A stretch of DNA of 12,482 nucleotides from contig JASLXN010000025.1 in assembly GCA_030740315.1 (NCBI GenBank), forward strand, positions 1 through 12,482, written 5' to 3'. Positions within the stretch are counted from its first letter, which is position 1. Every line of letters begins with the position of its first letter. The notes under the pieces were generated by a model that was not told the origin of the DNA, did not search any database, and saw only the letters and a program-made list of their open reading frames with translations. Of the stretch, positions 7,066 through 12,482 are shown in pieces. Made by a program: the position numbers and the translations under genes. The stretch is from Dehalococcoidia bacterium. Lineage in GTDB: Bacteria; Chloroflexota; Dehalococcoidia; JACVQG01; JAHKAY01.

Positions 7066-7868
7066 ATGACGCTCTCTAGGGGAAGAATGGGGGCTGAGCC
7101 GGTGGGGGCATAGCCCCCGGCCAGCGCTCCGCCATCCGCCAGGAATACCTCCCCTGTTATATAGGCGGCGGCGTCCGAGGCCAGATATACCGCCAGCCCG
7201 GCTATTTCGTTGGGGTCTCCCACCCGGCCGATGGGAATGAACTGGCCGCTGTAGGAGTAATCCTGCACCTCGGGGATGGTGGAAAAAAAGCCGGGGGCGA
7301 TGCAGTTTATGCGTATGCCGTATCCGGACAGGCTCATGGTCAGGGTGCGGGTAAGGTTGATTATGCCTGCCTTGGAGGCGCAGTACATATAGTTCTCCCG
7401 TTGCCCCCGCATCCCGAAGCCCGAGGATAGGTTGATGATGCACCCCTTGCCCCGTTCCGCCATGTGCTTGCTCACCGCCCGGCAGCAGTAAAAAGCGCCG
7501 GATAGGTTGGTGTCTATCCCCACCCGCCACTCATCGTCGGTGGTCTCCCACAGGGGTTTGGGGGTCCACTCCCGTACTATTCCGGCGTTGTTGATGAGGA
7601 TGTCCACCCCGCCCCACTCCTTCAACACAGTAGCTATCATGTCGTTAACCTTGGGGGGACTGGTGATATCGGCGCTCAGGGCCAGGGAGCGGCGTCCGCG
7701 GGACCTCACCTCTTGCGCCACCTCTTTAAGAGGAGCAGGGCGGCGTCCACACACGGCCACATCCGCACCGGCGGCGGACAGCCCCAGGGCCATGGCGCGG
7801 CCCAGTCCGGAGCCGCCCCCGGTGATAACGGCCCGCTTACCAGTGAGATCCAGCTTATCGGGCGACAT
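7062..7868 (-). CDS. Canonical short-chain dehydrogenase/reductase (FabG-like SDR)
   Basis: A 268-residue NAD(P)-dependent alcohol/ketone oxidoreductase starting at ATG 7868, behind AAGGAGGAG; the open frame to 7940 has no better start. It carries all classical SDR motifs: TGGGSGLG (16-23), NNAG (93-96), catalytic Ser149 in NLSSGFG, Tyr162 and Lys166 in YCASKAG, and the APGFF segment at 191-195. The family end ASDAAAYITGEVFLADGG is at 230-247, followed by an unusual tail of about 20 residues. No clear acidic residue follows the second strand; CGRRPAP (40-46) has two Arg, which suggests NADP preference. It is translated just before, and overlaps, the degenerate SDR. The substrate is not determined. 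Confidence 0.93.
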   Translation of the reverse strand: MSPDKLDLTGKRAVITGGGSGLGRAMALGLSAAGADVAVCGRRPAPLKEVAQEVRSRGRRSLALSADITSPPKVNDMIATVLKEWGGVDILINNAGIVREWTPKPLWETTDDEWRVGIDTNLSGAFYCCRAVSKHMAERGKGCIINLSSGFGMRGQRENYMYCASKAGIINLTRTLTMSLSGYGIRINCIAPGFFSTIPEVQDYSYSGQFIPIGRVGDPNEIAGLAVYLASDAAAYITGEVFLADGGALAGGYAPTGSAPILPLESVI

Positions 7869-7929
7869 GCCTCCTCCTTGCTTGATTACCCAGTTTAGCA
7901 GAATACATCGGGGGAGGACAGGCTGCCGG

Positions 7930-9056
7930 CTACTGGGCACCGGCTTTTCTGCGGCTTCCCACCGGAAAGGCTCCCATGGCTACCAGTGCGGCCACGCAGC
8001 CCACTGGTAGCCATGGCGGGGAAGCCCGCTGCCGGGGCCATAAACCCCCAGAGGAAGGCTCCAGCCCCGATGCCCAGGTCCATGGCTCCGGTGAAGATAC
8101 CCATGGCCGCCCCTCGGCGGTCCGGTGCCGCGCGGCCCACCACCAGGGCCATGATGGCGGGCTGGATCAAGGCAAAGGCTAGGCCATACACTATGGCCAC
8201 TACCATAAAGATGGCCAGCGAGGCGGCGTTAGAGAGTAGGCCCAGCCCCAAGGCGGCCAGCAGCAGCCCCGGAACAATAGTTGTCCCGCGGCCGTAGCGG
8301 TCAGAGAGCCACCCCGCCGGCCCCGGGCGATGACTAGGGCCACGGCGAACGTGGTGAAGAACAGGCCTGGGTTATCCAGCCCTCTCCTCACGGCGAAAGG
8401 GGCAGAAAAGAGACGATGGGGCCATAGGTGAGGGCCAGCATCCCCAGCAAGACTGAGGGAAACAGCTCCGGCACCTCAAACAAGGGGCCTCTCTGCTGTG
8501 GGGAATGGTCTTTGGGCTCTATGACTAGCGCGGCGCATAGGACGGATAGTGCGGCCACCGCGCCCGCTATCAGGAAAAGGTAGGTGAAGTCGAGGGAGCG
8601 CAGGATAAATATGCCGGTCACTGGCCCCACTGCCATGGCCATATTCATGGACATGCCGTAATAGCCCATTCCCTCTCCTCTCCGCTGGGGGGGCATTACA
8701 TCCGCCGCCAGCGCCGCCGCAGCGGTGCCGAAGGCGGCCCACCCAGCCCCATGGAGAATGCGAACGGCCAGCAGGCTGAACATGGATCCTGCCCAGGTGT
8801 AAAGTAGAGATGATGCTAGCATGACTAGGCACCCCACCAGGATGAGCCTTCGTCGGCCCCACACATCGGCCTCCCGGCCCACCAGAATCCTGAGCGGCAC
8901 GGCGGTCAGTGCGAATACACTCATTATGAGTCCGATTTGTGCTTCACCGGCATCTATCTCCACGATGTAAAGGGGCAGGGTGGCCAGCAACAAGTAGAAG
9001 TTGCCAAATGAAAATAGGGTGATTAGCCACGCCAGGACGAAGTTGCGGGTGAGCAA
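7930..9056 (-). pseudogene. Major facilitator superfamily (MFS) transporter, broken by three frameshifts
   Basis: Translation from TTG at 9056 gives helices 1-6 of an MFS permease, including motif A (GREADVWGRRR) and VGPVTGIFIL. The frame is lost near 8396-8402 (AAAGGGG run), where one base is missing and the protein ends after IVSFLPLSP. The next frame continues FAVRRGLDNPGLFFTTFAV until about 8320-8328 (CCCCGGG run), where another base is missing. The third frame then reads PAGWLSDRYGRGTTIVPGLL, and helices 9-12 run to about 7996, where one base too many leads into VAALVAMGAFPVGSRRKAG and TAG at 7932-7930. The reconstructed protein is about 375 residues, close to normal. The start has no good ribosome site. 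Neighbouring operon genes are intact, so this looks like real loss, though local sequencing error in homopolymers is possible. Substrate unknown. Confidence 0.85.
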
Positions 9057-9085
9057 CGGTGGGTGTGGAGGGCGGATCCTTATTC

Positions 9086-9811
9086 CTACCAGCCCCTATA
9101 GTGCTTCAGACAGAGATAAGTAATCACGGCTCCCATGACACTCATTCTGGTCTATGTGATGCCGGCCATAAGACTATAGGCTGCGTCACTGTTGTCAACC
9201 ACATGGTTGAGCTTTGTAGAGCGGCTGCCATATTTGGACGAGCCGAATCAGGTAACTGCTGTCAGGCGTTCAGGCAAATCGCCATCAAAACGCCATCGTA
9301 TGAGTTCCAAGCTCAAATCTGCACCGTGACCTGTCTTCAAAGAAAAACTTTATGGGGGTGGCTTTAGCACCATGAGGAAGGTTTACAGAGGCAACCATAA
9401 AATTCAGGTCAGAGGGATATTCAAGGCAGGCTTCTCCGTGGGAAAAACTGGAACTGATATGAGCTGTGCCGACATGGTCTCTCCAAGGTCGGAGCTCTGC
9501 ACCGCTGACTGAGAAGCAATGGACTCGTGGGTTGCAATAAGCCACCTGAGTAGTCTGCAGTCCATTGGATGCCCTTACCTGCCCGTCCACCTCCAGTGCA
9601 ACTTCGGGGCTTGTCGTCCCAATACCAACATTTGCGTCGGTTGTGACATTACCGGCGCCATCCGTCCATAAGCTTGTTCCCGGAGGCCCCTGTGGCCCTG
9701 CTGGCCCTCGTTGCCCTACCGGCCCCTGAGTACGCCGGTTGCACCCTGGCGGGCGGACCCCAGTAAAAGACCAGCCAGTAGAAAAGAAAGCAGACCATAT
9801 TTCATTCCCAT
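9086..9811 (-). pseudogene. Remnant of a secreted collagen-like surface protein
   Basis: An ATG at 9811 follows GGGAG and starts a signal peptide, MGMKYGLLSFLLAGLLLG, that runs into a stop after 31 codons. Shifting frame between about 9764 and 9728 gives Gly-X-Y triplets (GPVGQRGPAGPQGPPG), then NVGIGTTSP and LEVDGQVRASNG, a module common in tail-fibre-like and collagen-like surface proteins. A beta-rich C-terminal domain follows: FSVSGAELRPW, EACLEYPSDL, MVASVNLPHGA. Near 9334 a second frameshift leads to GHGADLSLELIRWRFDG, then an in-frame TGA (9250-9248), TKLNHVVDNSDAAYSLMAG, a TAG (9154-9152), and MSVMGAVITYL, ending at TAG 9088. The conserved order of these C-terminal segments across stops and shifts shows one former gene of about 240 codons. 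Nonsense codons as well as shifts argue for true decay rather than sequencing error. Confidence 0.8.
9678..9725 (-). repeat. Collagen-like Gly-X-Y triplets within the surface-protein remnant
   Basis: Five consecutive Gly-X-Y triplets (GPV, GQR, GPA, GPQ, GPP) plus a closing Gly are encoded here. X and Y positions are rich in Pro and Gln, as in bacterial collagen-like proteins. The tract is short compared with most such proteins. Confidence 0.8.
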
Positions 9812-9844
9812 GTTATGCTCCCTCTACAGGCACTGCTTCAGAGA

Positions 9845-9853
9845 ATTGTACCA
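9845..9853 (-). promoter_or_regulatory. Possible extended -10 promoter of the collagen-like remnant
   Basis: On the minus strand this reads TGG followed by TACAAT, matching the extended -10 pattern TGnTAnnnT. It would start transcription near 9838, about 27 bases before the old ATG. No -35 hexamer resembling TTGACA is visible at the usual distance. Confidence 0.35.
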
Positions 9854-9917
9854 TTTCGAAGACCGGTGGTTCTGACGCTGAAGTCGGTTTGTCAGTAACA
9901 CATTCATGTGGCCGGCC

Positions 9918-9946
9918 TTGGCGAGTTGTCACTCCGGCGTTATACT
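9918..9946 (+). promoter_or_regulatory. Likely sigma-70-type promoter of the 230-residue gene
   Basis: TTGGCG (9918-9923) and TATACT (9941-9946) are separated by exactly 17 bases and match consensus at 4 and 5 of 6 positions. The predicted start site near 9953 leaves a leader of about 46 bases before the GTG at 9999. Confidence 0.55.
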
Positions 9947-9998
9947 GGTAGCCAACTGGACGGGGTGGTCTTGACACGAGTGAAAGGGGGACAACACA

Positions 9999-10691
9999 GT
10001 GACCACAGGCAAGATTTTCACCGATGAGGAACTTAGAGACATGGGAACCCAGACGGCTGAGCTTATTCGAGCTGCCATAGATGCCGGTGATAACGACAAG
10101 GCCAAGAGGCTAACCCGGAGGATGTTCAGGGAATGGTTGTCTATGCACGACCTGTACCGGGACTGGACGACGGCGCTCATGAGCTTTATAGGCCGCCGAT
10201 TCGGAGATGATGTCCTTCAGGAGGCCCTTAAAGAAAGCTGTACTGTGTGGCTGAAGCCAGTGGCGGCGCTATACCATCAGTGTGATAGGGATGGAAATCC
10301 TCGCCGGAAAGCGGAGCTTTTGGCGGCCGGTTTGCGAGGGCACCTCATGCCCGTAAAAATTGAGGAAGATGAAGAGAAGTTCATCTTTGAGATGGAGCCT
10401 TGCGGCAGTGGGGGGCGTCTCATTCAGGAGGGATACTATGGGCCTCCTATAGACTTCCTCAAGATAGAAAAACCGCAGCCTATGACCACAGGGCAAAAGG
10501 ACATGCCGGTCTACTGCGCCCATGGGCCGGTGCTCTCCATGCTTGGCATTGAGTGGGGTGGGGCTCCCGTCTTTTTCGAGGAACCGTCAGATAAACTGGG
10601 GGATAAGAACTGTAAATTCTATCTGTATAAAAGCCCTAAAGACACCCCGGCGGAGCTTTATGCCAGAGTGGGCAAGGAGAAAAAGGGCTGA
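9999..10691 (+). CDS. Uncharacterised cytoplasmic protein with conserved-looking Cys/His motifs
   Basis: A 230-residue protein starting at GTG 9999, 8 bases after an AAGGGGG ribosome site. I do not recognise the family with confidence. There is no signal peptide or membrane helix. The N-terminal half (about 8-95) is predicted helical, with MHDLYRDW at 49-56 and a charged helix before it (RLTRRMFREW, 38-47). The C-terminal half contains EPCGSGGRLI (133-142), VYCAHGP (171-177) and a third Cys in KNCKFYLY (203-210). Cys135, Cys173, His175 and Cys205 could form a metal or cofactor site; this is inference from spacing and residue type only. The tail is lysine-rich. It has its own promoter and no partner immediately after it, so context gives no function. 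Composition and codon use look like its neighbours. Confidence 0.8.
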   Translation: MTTGKIFTDEELRDMGTQTAELIRAAIDAGDNDKAKRLTRRMFREWLSMHDLYRDWTTALMSFIGRRFGDDVLQEALKESCTVWLKPVAALYHQCDRDGNPRRKAELLAAGLRGHLMPVKIEEDEEKFIFEMEPCGSGGRLIQEGYYGPPIDFLKIEKPQPMTTGQKDMPVYCAHGPVLSMLGIEWGGAPVFFEEPSDKLGDKNCKFYLYKSPKDTPAELYARVGKEKKG

Positions 10692-11088
10692 GATATTACG
10701 GAACATCCGGCCCTAGGGATTGCCCGGTAGGCCCGAGTGCTGTAAACTATCATGTCAAAGCGGTCTGTTGTTTTGAGGAGGCAAAAAAGACAGGGTTTGG
10801 TTTTTGCAAATTAAGTGTTTTCATGGTACTGTACAGGTGGCATTTACAGTTCAGGTTGTTTTGTGCTTCGGAGATCCCCCATTTCACCCGCGAGTATTGG
10901 ATGGCCCGAACTCAGGCTACACTTAACAAGGGGGCATCCATGATTCGTAGCAACTGATAACAAGCGGCGGTTACCGGACTATTGTAGCCGAATTTAGCAA
11001 AAAGGGGCATCCGCCGCTCCGTTCTTATGGAAGGTATGGCACTAGGGGCTTGGCGGTGATAGAACACAGCAATTGAAGGAGGAGCACT
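10692..11088. other. 397-bp intergenic region before the RRM gene
   Basis: No supported gene. A 20-codon frame at 10752 and a 44-codon frame at 10823-10957 are open but lack ribosome sites and family features. Weak promoter-like pairs occur: TTGCCC-17-TAAACT at 10720-10748, and TTGCAA-17-TACTGT from about 10805. The 6-base inverted repeat ACTGTA / TACAGT (10828-10833, 10845-10850) could be an operator. The end of the region holds the inverted repeat described separately. The length suggests a long structured leader for the RRM gene. Confidence 0.4.
10963..11018 (+). promoter_or_regulatory. Inverted repeat in the putative RRM leader
   Basis: AGCGGCGG (10963-10970) and CCGCCGCT (11011-11018) are perfect complements separated by 40 bases, and can close a stem-loop about 70 bases before the RRM start. 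Adjacent GG/CC bases can extend it across an internal loop. A leader structure is plausible, since bacterial RRM genes are often temperature-controlled, but no known RNA family is recognised. Confidence 0.35.
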
Positions 11089-11343
11089 GTGAATATATAT
11101 GTTGGCAATCTATCGTATGAGATGACGGAGGAGGAGTTGCGCGAGGAGTTTGCGGCCTTTGGGGATGTGGAATCGGTCAGGCTCATCACCGATAGGGACA
11201 GCGGGCGGCCCAAAGGGTTCGGTTTTGTGGATATGCTGTCTGATTCCGAAGGACAGGCGGCGATTGACGCCCTCAACGGGAAAAATGTGAAAGGCCGGGC
11301 CATGAATGTTAATGTGTCGCGACCTCGTCCCGGCATCAGATAG
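11089..11343 (+). CDS. Small single-RRM RNA-binding protein
   Basis: An 84-residue protein consisting almost entirely of one RNA-recognition motif. It starts at GTG 11089, 6 bases after AAGGAGG (11076-11082). RNP2 is IYVGNL (3-8) with aromatic Tyr4; RNP1 is KGFGFVDM (42-49) with Phe44 and Phe46 as RNA-stacking residues. The last RNP1 position is Met rather than the usual Phe or Tyr, as often seen in bacterial members. The beta-alpha-beta-beta-alpha-beta order fits (EEELREEFAAFG helix, GQAAIDALNG helix, AMNVNVSRP last strand). The C-terminal tail is only about six residues and lacks the glycine-rich extension of cyanobacterial Rbp proteins. The probable role is binding single-stranded RNA as a chaperone or regulator; targets are unknown. 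It appears to be monocistronic. Confidence 0.93.
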   Translation: MNIYVGNLSYEMTEEELREEFAAFGDVESVRLITDRDSGRPKGFGFVDMLSDSEGQAAIDALNGKNVKGRAMNVNVSRPRPGIR

Positions 11344-11590
11344 CTCTCGTAACCTGGAGCCAGACATTTAGGGGCGGGATAGCTACCCCAGAGCGGCCTG
11401 CGAAAGTTGATTGTCACCTAAAGGGCCTGTAAAGCTGAGCGCAGGGCGTTTGTTGACCCATATGGCCACAGATGATGGTTCACTACTCTAAGCCCCCGCT
11501 CCTGCCTGACCGTAGAGACCCAACTTTCTGATTGCTTAATCTAACAACATAGGTGTGCATAGTTGGGGTGGGCCACTACAGTGTCAAAGA
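11344..11590. other. Intergenic region between the RRM gene and the dehydratase-type gene
   Basis: No gene is supported. A 19-codon frame near 11475 has no ribosome site. TTGATT-17-TAAAGC near 11408 and TTGACC near 11453 are only weak promoter candidates, and no strong -10 was found. A weak GGGG / CCCC pairing near 11372-11391 lacks a T run, so no clear terminator for the RRM gene is seen. Confidence 0.35.
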
Positions 11591-11610
11591 GGCACGCTCG
11601 TGCCGAGCGT
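11591..11610 (+). promoter_or_regulatory. Two overlapping, mutually exclusive hairpins before the ribosome site
   Basis: GGCACG-CT-CGTGCC (11591-11604) and ACGCTCG-TGC-CGAGCGT (11594-11610) share bases and cannot form together. The second ends 5 bases before GGAGG (11616-11620), which serves the ATG at 11625. The arrangement could modulate translation or mark a DNA-binding palindrome; it may also be chance. Confidence 0.4.
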
Positions 11611-11624
11611 TAGACGGAGGCAAA

Positions 11625-12482
11625 ATGAGAGCTCTTGAAGCGTTTCATCAGATAGTGGAAGGGCGGCATGATTACGCCCGGGAATGGAAGGCCCGTACGG
11701 GCCAGAGAGCTATTGGATATCTGTGCACATATGTGCCCGAGGAGATTCTATACGGAGCAGGGGTACTTCCTTTGCGTATCCTAGGCGGGCGGGAGACACA
11801 GGACCTCGCAGACCGACACATCTACTCCGGTATTTGGTGCGCCTATTGCCGCGATGTCTTGGGGCAGGGGCTGGCGGGTAGATATGACTACCTGGATGGC
11901 ATAGTCAACTCCTATGTGTGCGACCACATTCGCGGGGCCTATGAGAGCTGGGTCATACACCTCAAACCCTCCTTCTACTGGGAGGTCATTATTCCCAATG
12001 CCCTGCATCGCCCCCATGCCGCCACCTGGCTGCTGTCCCATGTGCGCCGGCTCCATAAGGCCCTGGAAGGGTGGGTGGGCCACCCCGTCTCCGATGATGA
12101 CATCTGGCAGGCCATAGAGACCTATAACGCCAACCGGGCACTGCTGCGGGGCCTCCATGAGACCAGGAAAGCCGAACGTTCTACCCTTACCGGCGCGGAC
12201 ATAGCTGAGGTAACCCTTGCCAGCCTGCTGATGGACAAAAAAGAGCACAGCGCCCTGCTCCAAGAGCTCAAGGGTGGGATGGAGGGGCACCGGAGCACCC
12301 AGGGCTCTAAGGTGCGCATAATGCTGGTGGGCAGCGAGTGCTACGACATGGAGTTCTATGGCCTTCTGGAGTCCCTGGGCGCTACGGTGGTGAGTGATAC
12401 CCTGTGTACCGGGATGCGCTCCTTCTGGGAACCGACCCCCCTCAATGTTGATGACCCGTTAGAGGCCATTGTGAAGCGGCTC
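11625..12482 (+). CDS. 2-hydroxyacyl-CoA dehydratase / benzoyl-CoA reductase-type subunit (HgdB/BcrB/BcrC family), 3' end outside window
   Basis: The frame is open from ATG 11625 (after GGAGG) to the window edge, giving 286 residues without a stop. The N-terminus is typical of the family: YAREWKARTGQRAIGYLC (17-34), TYVPEEILYGAGVLPLRI (35-52), RYDYLDGIVNSYVCDHIR (86-103). Candidate iron-sulfur ligands are Cys34, Cys72 or Cys75 (WCAYC) and Cys99. The second Rossmann-like half begins around VRIMLVGSECYDMEFYGLL (230-248), with further Cys at 239 and 261. Family members bind a 4Fe-4S (or double-cubane) cluster and receive electrons from an ATP-driven activator to dehydrate 2-hydroxyacyl-CoA or reduce aromatic acyl-CoA. 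Partner subunit and activator are not in the window, so the reaction cannot be assigned. Missing length is probably about 100 or more residues. Confidence 0.9.
   Translation, partial: MRALEAFHQIVEGRHDYAREWKARTGQRAIGYLCTYVPEEILYGAGVLPLRILGGRETQDLADRHIYSGIWCAYCRDVLGQGLAGRYDYLDGIVNSYVCDHIRGAYESWVIHLKPSFYWEVIIPNALHRPHAATWLLSHVRRLHKALEGWVGHPVSDDDIWQAIETYNANRALLRGLHETRKAERSTLTGADIAEVTLASLLMDKKEHSALLQELKGGMEGHRSTQGSKVRIMLVGSECYDMEFYGLLESLGATVVSDTLCTGMRSFWEPTPLNVDDPLEAIVKRL

Noticed and set aside
7066..7530. N-terminal extension of the second SDR
   Set aside because: This part of the frame is antiparallel-free but overlaps the coding region of the first SDR in another frame, has no SDR features, and the ATG at 7065 is placed by the ATGA overlap.
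7507..8010. 167-codon open frame on the plus strand
   Set aside because: It is a shadow of the canonical SDR and the end of the MFS gene on the other strand; low-complexity composition and no ribosome site.
8396..8402. Programmed -1 frameshift in the MFS gene
   Set aside because: The bases do not form an X XXY YYZ slippery site in the zero frame, and two other shifts in different directions would still be needed.
9285..9590. 101-codon minus-strand frame as a stand-alone gene
   Set aside because: Its GTG start falls inside the LEVDGQVRA module; matching sequence continues upstream and, after a frameshift, downstream, so it is a fragment of the collagen-like remnant.
10823..10957. 44-codon plus-strand frame
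   Set aside because: No Shine-Dalgarno sequence, no recognisable domain, and a length expected by chance.
11781..12290. 169-codon open frame on the minus strand
   Set aside because: It is antisense to the HgdB/Bcr-family gene, whose plus-strand frame is uninterrupted and carries the family motifs.

Overview
The window looks like a stretch of chromosome from an anaerobic bacterium. Separate secD and secF genes, an FtsA with actin-fold motifs, a small single-RRM RNA-binding protein, an iron-sulfur Old Yellow Enzyme (OYE) reductase and a 2-hydroxyacyl-CoA dehydratase/benzoyl-CoA reductase-type subunit fit Chloroflexota, most likely a Dehalococcoidia-like lineage. That placement is inferred from gene content and motifs, not from a phylogeny. 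The sequence is moderately GC-rich and uses ATA isoleucine codons freely. No rRNA, tRNA, CRISPR array, insertion sequence or phage gene was recognised.

Left part, plus strand (1-2571): the 3' end of secD, a 139-bp gap holding a tight GC hairpin, secF, and a cation diffusion facilitator (CDF) transporter whose start lies inside secF. secF carries Asn where the family has a conserved membrane Asp. The CDF gene converges on ftsA with 3 bp between the stop codons.

Second part, minus strand (2575-4195): a consensus sigma-70-type promoter drives a small protein of about 92 residues with a McrA-head-like fold signature, followed by ftsA through an ATGA overlap. The best-placed start of the small gene is a non-canonical ACG behind a perfect Shine-Dalgarno sequence. 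No ftsZ follows ftsA.

Third part, minus strand (4431-9056): a probable operon of an MFS transporter (broken by three frameshifts), a canonical short-chain dehydrogenase (SDR), a degenerate SDR overlapping it by ATGA, and an FMN/FAD/4Fe-4S enoate (2,4-dienoyl-CoA reductase-like) reductase. The set suggests uptake and redox conversion of a cyclic or unsaturated substrate.

Fourth part (9086-9811, minus): a decayed gene for a secreted collagen-like surface protein, with signal peptide, Gly-X-Y triplets, a GIGTTSP module and a C-terminal beta domain. It is interrupted by two frameshifts and two in-frame stops. With the broken MFS gene it forms a tract of gene decay of about 1.9 kb.

Right part, plus strand (9918-12482): an unrecognised 230-residue protein with a good promoter, a 397-bp gap, an 84-residue RRM protein, a 281-bp gap ending in alternative hairpins, and the first 286 codons of an HgdB/Bcr-family subunit that runs off the window.
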